Shown here: positions 1 to 9,051 of the stretch, in pieces | How the letters are laid out: every line of letters starts with the position of its first letter | Position numbering within the stretch: position 1 is the stretch's first letter | From: Pseudomonadaceae bacterium | GTDB taxonomy: Bacteria; Pseudomonadota; Gammaproteobacteria; Pseudomonadales; Azotimanducaceae | Assembly: GCA_024743175.1 (NCBI GenBank) | Contig: JANSXA010000009.1 | Coordinates: 124,001-188,000 of the forward strand | Direction of reading: 5' to 3' | DNA: 64,000 nt | Notes under the pieces: generated by a model | What the model saw: the letters and a program-made list of their open reading frames with translations, nothing else | What the model was told of the DNA's origin: nothing | The model's database searches: none | Program-made: the position numbers and the translations under genes

Positions 1-422
1 CCCACCAGGGATTGCCAGAAATATTTCCATCGAGCCACGAGACCCGCACTATTCTTGCGCGCAATCTTCAGATAGTCATCTGCCCAGCCGATAACACCAA
101 AAGCCGCGGTTACAGACAGTACTACCCAGATATGCCGCGAAGTCAGATCGCCCCATAGAAGTGTCGTTACGAGAATCACAATCAGAATCAGCGCACCACC
201 CATCGTCGGCGTTCCCGCTTTACTCAGGTGAGACTGGGGCCCGTCTTCGCGCACTGTCTGACCCATCTGCAGGTCCGTCAGCTTAGCGATCACATAAGGC
301 CCGATCAGCAACGAGGTGAACAGTGCAGTCATCACGCTGACCATGGTCCGAAAAGTCAGATACTGAAAGACCGAGAACGCGCGAATGAACTCTGAAAGAT
401 AATCTGTAAGCCATAACAGCAT
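1..422 (-). CDS. mraY: MraY, phospho-N-acetylmuramoyl-pentapeptide transferase (partial, N-terminal 140 residues)
   Basis: MraY transfers phospho-MurNAc-pentapeptide from UDP to undecaprenyl phosphate at the inner membrane, making lipid I. Only the N-terminal part is here; the gene runs off the left edge. The translation begins [20 protein letters not shown] and continues with the family's hydrophilic stretch (GTPTMGG) and the paired catalytic aspartates in [11 protein letters not shown]. The ATG overlaps the murE stop by one base (TGATG), so the two are translationally coupled. In most gammaproteobacteria murF lies between murE and mraY; here it does not. The identity is clear from these motifs. 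Confidence 0.93.
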   Translation of the reverse strand, partial: MLLWLTDYLSEFIRAFSVFQYLTFRTMVSVMTALFTSLLIGPYVIAKLTDLQMGQTVREDGPQSHLSKAGTPTMGGALILIVILVTTLLWGDLTSRHIWVVLSVTAAFGVIGWADDYLKIARKNSAGLVARWKYFWQSLV

Positions 423-1885
423 CAGCTTCTCCCCGCTGTTTTCGACAGCGCATCCGACGCCACAAGCCGATCATCAAAAGCGTATTTCACACCTGCAATG
501 TCCTGTTCCGGTTCGTGACCTTTGCCGGCAATAAGTACCGTGTCACCTGCACCAGCCATCGCAACAGCTGCGTAAATGGCGTTACGCCGATCTGGCTCAC
601 ACACAACCCGATCGCTCCGCTCTGAAACAACGCCTGCCATCATGTCGGCAATAATCTGCAGAGGGTCTTCGCTGCGGGGATTGTCCGCAGTGAACCAGCT
701 GCGATCGCTGCTATCTGCGGCCACTGCACCCATCATTGACCGCTTACCGCTATCCCGGTCTCCACCACACCCGACAACACAGTAAAGTTGCGCTTCGCAG
801 GTCTGCCTCAAAGCGTGCAGCACCTTCTCCAACGCATCCGGCGTGTGTGCGTAATCAACAACCACCGTAGGCTGGTTGGGCTGCCCTGAAACAACTTCCA
901 TGCGACCCGGCACGCCTGCCATCTCGGTCACCGCGTCGATGATTTTCGACAAAGGATATTCAAGGGCGGCCAGTGTGGCCATCGCTAGCGTGACGTTTGC
1001 AACAGCAAAGTCAGCAAGTACAGGCAGCACCGCCTCACAATCACCCAGAGGTGTCTGCCATTTCACCCGCAGCCCTTGCGCATGCCGTTCATGTTTCCAG
1101 CGCCAGTCACCCGCCTGACCCACTCGCACCACCGGGCAGGAGCAGAGCTGCGTCAGCTCCTGCCCAAACTCATCGTCGACGTTGATGATCGCCGCCCGCA
1201 AGGACCACTGGGTAAACAGCTTCGCTTTTGCTTCAGCGTAGGCAGCCATGCTGCCGTGGTAATCGAGGTGGTCGCGACTCAGGTTGGTAAACAGGGCAAT
1301 ATCGAATTGGACCGCTGATGCGCGGTTCTGATCCAGTGCGTGTGAACTGACCTCCATGCACACACCCTGCAGACCCGCCTGACGCATATCCGACAGCTGC
1401 CGCTGCAATGCAACCGAGTTGCCAGTTGTCATTCCTTCATCAACCAGGGAATCCAATGACCCCCAGCCCAGGGTCCCACAATAACCCATGGGTGTACCCA
1501 GACGGCTCGTTAGATCGGCTATGTGGTAGGCCACAGATGTTTTTCCGTTGGTGCCGGTGACGCCGATACAGGTCATTTGAGCACTGGGATGACGATAAAA
1601 CCGGGCGGCAAGCTCACCTCGACGCTGAGCCAGATCAACAACCTCGCAAACACAGGAGTCCGGCTCAGCCTGACTGAGCCTGGTTTGTTTCGCTGCCGCT
1701 GAGTCTATCAAAAGTGCCTGCGCACCACGCGCAACCGCATCGCGACAATGTCGGAGCAGAACTTCCTCGTCAGATGCCACCGCAATATAGCCAAAACCAG
1801 GCTGCACCTGTTGTGTGTGCTCAGCCAATCCGGTCAGCTCCAGGGCAGGTACGGTGTCGTCATCAAGAAGTGCGCGCAGATTCAC
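422..1885 (-). CDS. murE: UDP-MurNAc-tripeptide ligase MurE (meso-diaminopimelate adding)
   Basis: Cytoplasmic Mur ligase that adds the third amino acid to UDP-MurNAc-L-Ala-D-Glu using ATP. The 487-residue length is normal. The ATP-binding loop GTNGKT lies at residues 111-116, the conserved SSHALDQ segment follows, and the AEAKAKLF segment carries the lysine expected to be carbamylated. The DNPR motif near residue 400 is the signature for meso-diaminopimelate over lysine. The start overlaps the ftsI stop (ATGA type) and the stop overlaps the mraY start, so it sits in the dcw operon. No MurF-like domain is fused to it. Confidence 0.96.
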   Translation of the reverse strand: MNLRALLDDDTVPALELTGLAEHTQQVQPGFGYIAVASDEEVLLRHCRDAVARGAQALLIDSAAAKQTRLSQAEPDSCVCEVVDLAQRRGELAARFYRHPSAQMTCIGVTGTNGKTSVAYHIADLTSRLGTPMGYCGTLGWGSLDSLVDEGMTTGNSVALQRQLSDMRQAGLQGVCMEVSSHALDQNRASAVQFDIALFTNLSRDHLDYHGSMAAYAEAKAKLFTQWSLRAAIINVDDEFGQELTQLCSCPVVRVGQAGDWRWKHERHAQGLRVKWQTPLGDCEAVLPVLADFAVANVTLAMATLAALEYPLSKIIDAVTEMAGVPGRMEVVSGQPNQPTVVVDYAHTPDALEKVLHALRQTCEAQLYCVVGCGGDRDSGKRSMMGAVAADSSDRSWFTADNPRSEDPLQIIADMMAGVVSERSDRVVCEPDRRNAIYAAVAMAGAGDTVLIAGKGHEPEQDIAGVKYAFDDRLVASDALSKTAGRS

Positions 1886-3573
1886 CCTGCCGCCTTAACG
1901 CGACCTGAGTCACGTGCAGCCATCCGTTGATCGGGCAGGACGCCGAGTAAACGCAGAGATCTGGCGGCAACTCGAGAGAACACGGGTGCAGCTACTGCTC
2001 CACCGCCGGATAACCCGGCCTTGGGCTCGTTGACCACAACCACCATCACGAGCTTCGGATCGCTCACCGGTACAACCCCTGCAAACCACGCCACGTGGCG
2101 TTCATCATTGTAGCCCTGCGGGCCGACAATCCTGGCAGTGCCGGTTTTGCCCGCAACACGATAACCTCTGACCGCCGCTGTCGTCGCAGTGCCACCCTCA
2201 GTTGTTACACCTTCCATCATTGCCAGCACTTCACGGGCTATGCGACGATCAAAGACACGTTCGCGGCCAGGATTTCTGCCCCGATCGGTTTGTGCAATGA
2301 CGGAAAGAGGCAGCTTTTCCCCAAGCGTTGCAAGCGTCAGGTAAGCATGTGCCAACTGCAGAGGCGTCAGGGACAAACCATAGCCATATGCCAGGCTGGC
2401 CCGAACTACCGGGTAACGCAGTTGCGCACTGGCCAGATAACCCATGGTTTCACCTGGCAAACCGGTGCCCAGAAAATCACCGACACCAGCACGCCGGATG
2501 ACATCAAACACCGCCTGCTCCTCCAGATCCAAAGCGATCTTGGCAAAAGCCACCTGACTGGATTTCTGCAATGCTTCCGCCAGAGTTATAGCGCCGCGAT
2601 TCACCGGATCCTGAACCAGCTTTTTACCGATATGGAAAAAGCCCGGCGCCGTCTCAATCTCTGAGCGACCGCTGTAGCGACCTGTTTCCAGTGCAGCCAG
2701 AGCCGTGAAAGGCTTCATCGTTGAACCAGGTTCGTAAGCGTCTGTAATCGCCCGGTTACGCATCCCGGATAGCTGCTCGCGAATATCATTCGGGTTGTAC
2801 GAAGGCTGATTTACAATGGCGAGGATCTCGCCACTTGCAACATCCAGCATCACCAGAGAACCGGATTTTGCCTGGTGACTGGTCACCGCTGATTTCAGCT
2901 CCCGGTAGGCAAGAAACTGCAGACGCAGATCAATGCTTAAATTGAGGTCCTGGCCATACTCCGGGGCTCCGTTGTAAGACAGGTCCCGGATATTTGTACC
3001 CTGACGGTCTCGCAGTACGACCTTGCTGCCGTGTTCGCCCTTCAGCACCTCCTGAAAAGCGTACTCACTGCCTTCAATACCCTCATCATCGATATTCGTG
3101 ACGCCAACAATATGCGCTGTGGTTTCTGCCGCAGGATAATAGCGCCGGTATTCCGGCTGCAGGTAAATGTGATTGAGACGCGCGTTACGCACCTGTTCAG
3201 CCACCGCCCAGGACACCCGTCGCTTGAGGTAAACAAATTCTTTATCACGATGCGTGCGCATGCGCTCTGTCAGGCGCGCTGCAGGCACATCAATCAGACC
3301 CGCAAGTTCAGCCAGCGCATCAGCATCCAGCTGGGCTTTGCTGGGGTCAGTCCAGACCGCAAAAACGGGTGTGCTGACCGCCAGCGGTTCACCTTGCCGA
3401 TCGTAGATCACACCACGCATAGCGGGGATTGTTTCCGTTCGGATAGATCGGGCATCACCCTGTTCCTGGAGAAAATCGCGGTCGCTGACACCCAGGTAGA
3501 CAACACGGACGCAGAGCCCGACAACTGCAGAAAGAAACAGAACCAGCAACGTGTAGTGACGCCAGGCGGTCAT
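1882..3573 (-). CDS. ftsI: Septal peptidoglycan transpeptidase FtsI (PBP3)
   Basis: Class B penicillin-binding protein that cross-links septal peptidoglycan in the FtsWI complex. It has 563 residues: a single N-terminal membrane segment (about 8-28), a pedestal domain with the MRGVIYDRQGEPLA motif, and a transpeptidase domain. The nucleophile motif STMK is at 284-287 and KTGT is near residue 475. The second motif, normally SxN (SSN in E. coli), reads SSQ at 338-340; the codon at 2554-2556 is CAG on the minus strand. The rest of the domain, including PVVRASLAYGYGLSLTPLQLA, is well conserved. It overlaps ftsL upstream and murE downstream by four bases each. Confidence 0.96.
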   Translation of the reverse strand: MTAWRHYTLLVLFLSAVVGLCVRVVYLGVSDRDFLQEQGDARSIRTETIPAMRGVIYDRQGEPLAVSTPVFAVWTDPSKAQLDADALAELAGLIDVPAARLTERMRTHRDKEFVYLKRRVSWAVAEQVRNARLNHIYLQPEYRRYYPAAETTAHIVGVTNIDDEGIEGSEYAFQEVLKGEHGSKVVLRDRQGTNIRDLSYNGAPEYGQDLNLSIDLRLQFLAYRELKSAVTSHQAKSGSLVMLDVASGEILAIVNQPSYNPNDIREQLSGMRNRAITDAYEPGSTMKPFTALAALETGRYSGRSEIETAPGFFHIGKKLVQDPVNRGAITLAEALQKSSQVAFAKIALDLEEQAVFDVIRRAGVGDFLGTGLPGETMGYLASAQLRYPVVRASLAYGYGLSLTPLQLAHAYLTLATLGEKLPLSVIAQTDRGRNPGRERVFDRRIAREVLAMMEGVTTEGGTATTAAVRGYRVAGKTGTARIVGPQGYNDERHVAWFAGVVPVSDPKLVMVVVVNEPKAGLSGGGAVAAPVFSRVAARSLRLLGVLPDQRMAARDSGRVKAAG

Positions 3574-3881
3574 TCGAGAATCTCACCCAGCTGCTCAGGA
3601 AACTCCATGCCCAGCTGTGTTTGCGCAACCACTTCGATGTTCTGCATGCTACCGAGGGTACCGCGCTCCAGCATCAGCCGGCTGTGCTCTTCCAGCAAGC
3701 GATCCTGCTCCCGCTGCACTTGCGTAAGACTGCCATACAGACTGCGCATCTCATGAGCAGCCGCAACCGTGCGCAAGCCACTGAAAACGATCATGCCAAG
3801 CAGCGCGGCAAACACCGCACACCATGCCATGGCGACCAGATTCAAAGGCTGTGGATTGGACTTGGCGCGATTTTTAGCCAT
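3570..3881 (-). CDS. ftsL: Cell division protein FtsL
   Basis: Small bitopic divisome protein that with FtsB and FtsQ activates FtsWI. The chosen ATG at 3881 gives 103 residues beginning MAKNRAKSNPQPLNL; the frame stays open further upstream, but that would put over 40 bases inside rsmH. One membrane helix (about residues 14-33) is followed by a periplasmic coiled coil with heptad-like spacing (LTQVQREQDRLLEEHSRLMLERG). The start overlaps the rsmH stop by 8 bases and the stop overlaps ftsI by 4. FtsL sequences diverge fast, so the call rests on topology, coiled coil and position. Confidence 0.9.
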   Translation of the reverse strand: MAKNRAKSNPQPLNLVAMAWCAVFAALLGMIVFSGLRTVAAAHEMRSLYGSLTQVQREQDRLLEEHSRLMLERGTLGSMQNIEVVAQTQLGMEFPEQLGEILE

Positions 3882-4845
3882 GCTGCGCCTTCTTTTCAAT
3901 AACCCGCAGGGTGGCACTGCGTGCACGTGGGTTGTGCTTCAATTCAAGCGCGCCAGCGCGGATGGGTCCGGCGATATCTGTGGCAGCGGTTGTCATTTGT
4001 GTGTGACGCAGCGGTACACGACGTGGCATAGCAGGGGGTCGCGTCCAGCTTCTGAAGGTGTGTTTTACAACGCGATCTTCGAGGGAATGAAAACTGATCA
4101 CCGCCAGACGCCCGCCTTCGGCCAGCAGCTCAAACGCAGCCGCCAAACCAACCTCCAACTCAGAAAATTCCTGGTTAACATGAACACGAACGGCCTGAAA
4201 AGTCTGTGTAGCCGGGTGCTTCTTCACGGGGCCACGTTGCGGTACAGCCTGAGCAACCGTGTCTGCCAGCGCCTGGGTGGTTGTCAGCGGTCGCGCCCGG
4301 ACAATTGCACGCGCGATTCGACCAGCAAACCGTTCTTCGCCATAGTTTCTCAACACCTCAACAATTTCACGTTCTTCGGCATGGTTGAGCCACTGCGCAG
4401 CGGTTTCGCCAGAGCTGGAATCCATGCGCATATCCAGCGGTCCATCGTGGCGAAAGCTGAAACCTCGCGCACCCTCATCAAGCTGGGGTGAGGACACACC
4501 CAGATCCAGCAATATGCCCTGCACACCGGCAAAGTCCTGCTGCGCAAGCGTAGCTGCCAGCTCCGAAAAGCGGGCGTGACAAACAGATACACGCAAATCT
4601 TTCTGCGCTAACTGTTGCGCAACAGCAATAGCATCAGGATCCCGATCAATGACCAGCAGCCGGGCATCTCCAGGCAAACGCGCAAGCAGCGCTCGACTGT
4701 GCCCACCCCTGCCGAAGGTTGCGTCAACAAATTTTGCGCCGTGCAAATCGGCCTCAGGTGGAATCAACGTCTTCAGAACTTCGTCCAGCAAAACAGGTAT
4801 GTGATCTGACGCCGCAGCAGCCACATCAGGGGTGTCCGCAGCCAC
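3874..4845 (-). CDS. rsmH: 16S rRNA m4C1402 methyltransferase RsmH (MraW)
   Basis: SAM-dependent enzyme that N4-methylates C1402 in the 16S rRNA decoding centre. The 323 residues include the HIPVLLDEVL start motif, the SAM-binding FVDATFGRGGHSRALL segment, and the ISFHSLEDRVVKHTF segment near residue 240 that is diagnostic of the family. The N-terminus has an unusual alanine-rich extension (MAADTPDVAAAAS) before the conserved HIPVLL. It is directly adjacent to mraZ (stop of mraZ at 4845) and runs into ftsL. RsmI, encoded at about 6 kb in this window, adds the 2'-O-methyl to the same nucleotide. Confidence 0.96.
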   Translation of the reverse strand: MAADTPDVAAAASDHIPVLLDEVLKTLIPPEADLHGAKFVDATFGRGGHSRALLARLPGDARLLVIDRDPDAIAVAQQLAQKDLRVSVCHARFSELAATLAQQDFAGVQGILLDLGVSSPQLDEGARGFSFRHDGPLDMRMDSSSGETAAQWLNHAEEREIVEVLRNYGEERFAGRIARAIVRARPLTTTQALADTVAQAVPQRGPVKKHPATQTFQAVRVHVNQEFSELEVGLAAAFELLAEGGRLAVISFHSLEDRVVKHTFRSWTRPPAMPRRVPLRHTQMTTAATDIAGPIRAGALELKHNPRARSATLRVIEKKAQHG

Positions 4846-5303
4846 TAGACTGACAACCCGGTGAATGCATCTCCGTCTTTAATCAGGTCTGTGGCATCTT
4901 CAGCCAGCCAGCCCTGCATACTTTCTTTCCACTGGTCTTCCGACCAGATTTCGATCTTATTGCCCTGACCAACCAGTACTAACTTCTTGCTCAGACCTGC
5001 ATAATCACGCAACAGGGCTGGCAGCAGTATTCGGCCATTGGCATCAAGTTCCAGGTCTGTCGCATGGCCAATCAGCAAACGCTGCAGTAATCGCGCTTGC
5101 GGATTGATGTTGGACAGATTTTCGAGCTTACGCTGCACAACTTCCCATTCAGGCAGCGGGTATAGGAGGAGACAGGATTCACGCATATCGATGGTAACCA
5201 CAACTTTGCCGTCACAGGCGAGCACGACGGTTTCGCGATTCCTTGACGGAAGCGCCATCCGGCCCTTGCTATCGAGCGTTGCATTGTTAATACCGCGAAA
5301 CAC
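4845..5303 (-). CDS. mraZ: Transcriptional regulator MraZ
   Basis: Ring-forming SpoVT/AbrB-type DNA-binding protein that represses the dcw operon. Two tandem AbrB-like halves are visible: LDSKGRMALPSRNRE and, about 60 residues later, LDANGRILLPALLRDYA. I place the start at GTG 5303, giving VFRGINNATLDSKGR, which aligns with the MFRG start of the family. An in-frame GTG at 5339 would add 12 residues, but it falls inside the predicted MraZ operator. Neither start has a good ribosome binding site. First gene of the operon; autoregulation is likely because a sigma70 promoter and three TGGGN-type repeats lie just upstream. Confidence 0.92.
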   Translation of the reverse strand: MFRGINNATLDSKGRMALPSRNRETVVLACDGKVVVTIDMRESCLLLYPLPEWEVVQRKLENLSNINPQARLLQRLLIGHATDLELDANGRILLPALLRDYAGLSKKLVLVGQGNKIEIWSEDQWKESMQGWLAEDATDLIKDGDAFTGLSV

Positions 5304-5320
5304 TGGTCTTTGAAGCGGGT

Positions 5321-5350
5321 GAAACCCACTTTTCTCCACTTTTACCCAAC
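5321..5350 (-). promoter_or_regulatory. MraZ operator: three direct repeats with 10-bp period
   Basis: On the minus strand three ten-base units follow one another: GTTGGGTAAA, AGTGGAGAAA and AGTGGGTTTC. They fit the known E. coli MraZ target of TGGGN repeats separated by 5 bases; the middle copy reads TGGAG. The array begins about where transcription should start from the promoter at 5358-5385, so bound MraZ would block initiation or clearance. It also argues that the GTG inside it (5339) is not the translation start. Confidence 0.75.
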
Positions 5351-5357
5351 TAGCGAC

Positions 5358-5385
5358 ACTATAGGCGCGCGCGATGCAGAGTCAA
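5358..5385 (-). promoter_or_regulatory. Sigma70 promoter of the dcw operon
   Basis: On the minus strand TTGACT (5385-5380) and TATAGT (5363-5358) are separated by 16 bases, close to consensus. Predicted start of transcription is near 5351, at the edge of the MraZ operator. The stretch from here to the 3' end of rnpB (5386-5546) shows no gene. Confidence 0.7.
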
Positions 5386-5546
5386 GCCGTGGATTTGGCG
5401 TAACTGTCGGAAAAATAAAGGATTTTTGGCTATTTTCAGCCGTCTGAAGCCAGCTTTTATAATTGATGCTGGCACCTAGCGCGGGTATCTCGAATCTACA
5501 TTAAGTAACTGAGTTTTTAGAAATAAAAACTAAGCTTTTAATAACT

Positions 5547-5911
<365 letters not shown>

Positions 5912-5995
5912 GCGCGCACCTTAAGCCTTCGCCATGCGCGGCACAAGTAAATACCAACCCCTCACACGCAACGTTCTTCATCCTGCCTCAGCAGA

Positions 5996-6829
5996 TCATT
6001 TCGCCGCCAGCGTGAGCGCAAGCTCATACATTTCACTTTTGCGTGCGCCGCAGATGCTCGCAGCAACTTTTGCAGCCTTGGCCGCAGGCAGCTCGGTTAA
6101 CAAAGCAGTTAACACCTTGACGTGATCATGGTTCTGCTCGACGCCGGCAACCGCTTCAATGATGCAGGTAAACTCACCTTTTGGCTGCTCACCTAAAGCC
6201 CGCATCACCTCTTCGGGACTACCTACCAGAACTGTTTCGTACTGTTTCGTCAGTTCGCGTCCAAGCATAACCCGGCGTTCACAAAGCAGAGCTATGTCCG
6301 CCAGGCAGGCGAGTATCCGATGCGGGGCTTCGAGAAACACCAGGGCATGCGATTGTGCAAGGTAGCCTTGCAGGGCTCGTTGACGGTTGTTTGATTTGGC
6401 CGGTAAAAAGCCAACGTAGAGGAATGGTTGACAAGGTAACGGACACACCGACAGAGCGGTAGTGATGGAACAGGCGCCTGGGATAGGGACGATTCTGATG
6501 CCCGCTGCGTGGGCAGCGCCAACCAAAAGATAGCCAGGGTCGTTAACCAGCGGGGTGCCCGCATCGGACACAATCGCTATGTCTGTCCCGGCCTGTAAGC
6601 GCGAAACCAGCTTGGGCAGCATCTGCTGTTCGTTATGCTCATGCAGGCTTACCAGCTCTGGCACATGATGGTCGATGTGATCTAACAGCCCGCGCGTGCG
6701 TCTGGTATCCTCTGCAGCCACAATCTGCACGGATTTGAGCACTTTTTCTGCTCGACGGGTGAGATCTCCAAGATGTCCAATGGGTGTAGCCACAACGTAA
6801 AGGACGCCAGCTTCAGGTAGCGCAGTCAT
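5996..6829 (-). CDS. rsmI: 16S rRNA 2'-O-ribose C1402 methyltransferase RsmI
   Basis: Tetrapyrrole-methylase-fold enzyme that 2'-O-methylates C1402 of 16S rRNA, complementing RsmH. The start at 6829 (MTALPEAGVLYVVATPIGHL) gives 277 residues, close to the family length; the frame is open upstream but that part is unlike any RsmI. Diagnostic motifs are ATPIGHLGDLTRRA, AAEDTRRTRGLL, SDAGTPLVNDPGYLLV and the ARELTKQYE-like GRELTKQYETVL. The ATG shares bases with the start of divergent lpoA (CATG at 6827-6830), so its promoter must lie within lpoA. Confidence 0.95.
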   Translation of the reverse strand: MTALPEAGVLYVVATPIGHLGDLTRRAEKVLKSVQIVAAEDTRRTRGLLDHIDHHVPELVSLHEHNEQQMLPKLVSRLQAGTDIAIVSDAGTPLVNDPGYLLVGAAHAAGIRIVPIPGACSITTALSVCPLPCQPFLYVGFLPAKSNNRQRALQGYLAQSHALVFLEAPHRILACLADIALLCERRVMLGRELTKQYETVLVGSPEEVMRALGEQPKGEFTCIIEAVAGVEQNHDHVKVLTALLTELPAAKAAKVAASICGARKSEMYELALTLAAK

Positions 6830-8576
6830 GTATATCCGTTTAATCGCCGTTTTCATCCTCATTCTGACAATCTCTGGGTGCCAAAGCACCACAAACCAGA
6901 CCCAACCGGTGGATAATCTGGCTGAGCGCAACGCATCAAGCCTTATCGCCCGAGCGATGGCCAGCAAAAATCCCGTCGAAGCCGCCATATATCGTATCCA
7001 GGCTGCTGAAGCGTTTGCCTATCAGGAAACTTACAGCCTTGTCATCGATGCGTTAGCACCCGTCAATCTCGCCCTGCTCACCAGTCAGGACGCTGATCAG
7101 GCTCGACGTCTGCGCGCAGAGGCCTGGCTGAACCTGGGCGATGTGCAGGCCGCAGAAGCTGCCCTGAGTGGTCTGTCGAACTGGCAACCCCAGGATCAGT
7201 TGATTCTTGCCGAAATCTGCGAAAATCTGAGTAACTTCCGTTGCGCAGCCGACGGCTATATCCAGGCTTCCATTGCGTTGGGTCTTGACGCTCCAGAGCT
7301 ACCCGCTGATATCCATGATCGAATCTGGCAGATGCTCAGCCGTGCCCAGAGCGCCCCTGGAGCCTTTACTCATCGCTATCATCACGGCTGGTGGTTGCTG
7401 CAACAAAGTATTCGTGATGCCGGCTCAATCACAGGCCAGATGCAGGCCTGGCAGGCCTGGCAGAATCGCTACCCCAGCCATCCGGCAAACCTGCGACCAC
7501 CCCAGGCGCTGGCACAACTGAGCAGTTATCAGCTCCCCAAGATAGCCTTTCTGCTGCCCCTATCCGGTCAGTTCGGCAGCGCAGGACAGGCAGTAAGAGA
7601 CGGATTGATCGCGGCGTATCTGGCTGATACCGGCCGCAGCAAACCTACTATCCGCTTTTACGATACTGGTGCAAAATCCGCCGCACAGCTGTATGAAGAC
7701 GCCCTGGCAGGCGGTGCGGACGTATTGGTCGGCCCGCTGCTGCGCGACGAAGTCGCAGAATTTGCCCAGGCAACCGCAAACTCCCAGATTCCAAGGCTTG
7801 TGCTGAATTACCTGACGCCGCCGGGCACCCCTATGCGCATATCAGATTCCACAACGCCGCTGTTTCAGCTGGGCATCGCCATCGAAGATGAAGCAGAAAC
7901 CCTGGTCAATCACATTCTTCTGTCCGGATATGAAAACACCCTGGTTATCCACAGCAATGAACGCTGGGCGCGACGCGCGCTCAACGCCTACATCGACAGC
8001 TGGCCACATGAGATGAGCCAGGCTTCGTTTACAGACATCCAGAACCTCACCAGTTCCGTTGGCGAAGCCATGCAGGTCGCCGCCAGCGAATCGCGCCGTA
8101 CGAGCATAGCCAATGTGCTCGGCAAACCGCTTGAATTCCTGCCTCGTGCCCGTGGTGATCTCGATGCAATTGTTGCGTTCACCAACCAGGTTGAAGCTCA
8201 AGCCCTGGTGCCGGCATTACGTTTTCACTTTGCTGATGACCTACCTGTGTTTGCCACCTCTCAAACGGCGAGGGGTGATAAATATAGCGTTCTGGATGGC
8301 TTCGAGCTGACCGAAATGCCGCTGTTCACGACACCCAACGAGGCTCAAAGGTCTTTGATAGACGCCTACGCCTTACAGAGCAATCCATTGGCAGAACTAT
8401 TTGCCTTGGGCTTTGATGCGTTCAGGGTGGCAACCTGGCTGCCGCTGCTCGATGTGCAGAGCCAGATAGCACTACCAGGCGCAAGCGGCAATTTGTGGCT
8501 GGAGCCAGGCGGCAGGTTCCGTCGTGATCTCACGCTGAACAGGATCAGCGCGACTGGCGAAAGAATCAGCCGCTGA
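6828..8576 (+). CDS. lpoA: Penicillin-binding protein activator LpoA (YraM)
   Basis: Outer-membrane lipoprotein that reaches through the periplasm to activate PBP1a. The signal peptide MYIRLIAVFILILTISGC ends in a lipobox (cleavage before Cys18). An N-terminal helical TPR-like region covers roughly residues 30-230. The C-terminal half is a periplasmic-binding-protein fold beginning at IAFLLPLSGQFGSAGQAVRD, the hallmark of the LppC family. At 582 residues it is shorter than E. coli LpoA (678). It is followed by yraN after 17 bases, the same order as in E. coli. Confidence 0.9.
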   Translation: MYIRLIAVFILILTISGCQSTTNQTQPVDNLAERNASSLIARAMASKNPVEAAIYRIQAAEAFAYQETYSLVIDALAPVNLALLTSQDADQARRLRAEAWLNLGDVQAAEAALSGLSNWQPQDQLILAEICENLSNFRCAADGYIQASIALGLDAPELPADIHDRIWQMLSRAQSAPGAFTHRYHHGWWLLQQSIRDAGSITGQMQAWQAWQNRYPSHPANLRPPQALAQLSSYQLPKIAFLLPLSGQFGSAGQAVRDGLIAAYLADTGRSKPTIRFYDTGAKSAAQLYEDALAGGADVLVGPLLRDEVAEFAQATANSQIPRLVLNYLTPPGTPMRISDSTTPLFQLGIAIEDEAETLVNHILLSGYENTLVIHSNERWARRALNAYIDSWPHEMSQASFTDIQNLTSSVGEAMQVAASESRRTSIANVLGKPLEFLPRARGDLDAIVAFTNQVEAQALVPALRFHFADDLPVFATSQTARGDKYSVLDGFELTEMPLFTTPNEAQRSLIDAYALQSNPLAELFALGFDAFRVATWLPLLDVQSQIALPGASGNLWLEPGGRFRRDLTLNRISATGERISR

Positions 8577-8593
8577 CCACAACCCATCCCTGC

Positions 8594-8965
8594 ATGTTAA
8601 GGAAAGACAAAGGGTCTCGCGGCGAACAGACCGCCTTGGAGTACCTTCTTGAAAACCAGTTGACGCTGGTTGAACGGAACTACAGCTGTCGATCAGGTGA
8701 GATCGATTTGATCATGATCGATCGATCGACTGCAGCTGAAAGCCTTGTATTTCTTGAGGTTCGATACCGCAGCACCCAACAGTTTGGCGGAGCTGCCGCA
8801 AGTGTTGATCCGGCCAAGCAGAAAAAACTCATCCTTACCGCCCGGCACTTTTTGAAAACACACCGTCAGTTTACTTCGCGGCCCGCGCGGTTTGACGTCG
8901 TCGCGCTCAGCGGAAACCCCGAGCAGCCGGACCTCTGCTGGATCAGGCAGGCGTTTCAGGCATGA
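8594..8965 (+). CDS. yraN: UPF0102 family protein YraN
   Basis: Conserved 123-residue protein of unknown exact role with a restriction-endonuclease-like fold. Visible motifs are GSRGEQTALEYL at the N-terminus and the putative nuclease core GEIDLIMID followed by LVFLEVRYR, where acidic residues could bind metal. The position between lpoA and dolP matches E. coli, except that the SIS-domain gene diaA, usually next, is missing. Confidence 0.88.
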   Translation: MLRKDKGSRGEQTALEYLLENQLTLVERNYSCRSGEIDLIMIDRSTAAESLVFLEVRYRSTQQFGGAAASVDPAKQKKLILTARHFLKTHRQFTSRPARFDVVALSGNPEQPDLCWIRQAFQA

Positions 8966-9051
8966 CAAAACCCTTTATACAACCGACGATGCATTGACGC
9001 AGGGCCGGTTGCACCGCCACACTAACCCTTTCCAACTGATGCATTGCAACC

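Noticed and set aside
3769-4491. Long open frame of 240 codons on the plus strand across rsmH
   Set aside because: It lies antisense to a well-supported conserved gene, has no family features, and no ribosome binding site; it is a by-product of codon composition. The same applies to long antisense frames at 2095-2664, 25886-26596 and 39862-40539.
5512-5540. AGTTTTTA/TAAAAACT hairpin after rnpB as a terminator
   Set aside because: The stem is almost free of G and C and has no U-tract beyond it, so it would be weak; the rnpB 3' end was set by helix P1 instead.
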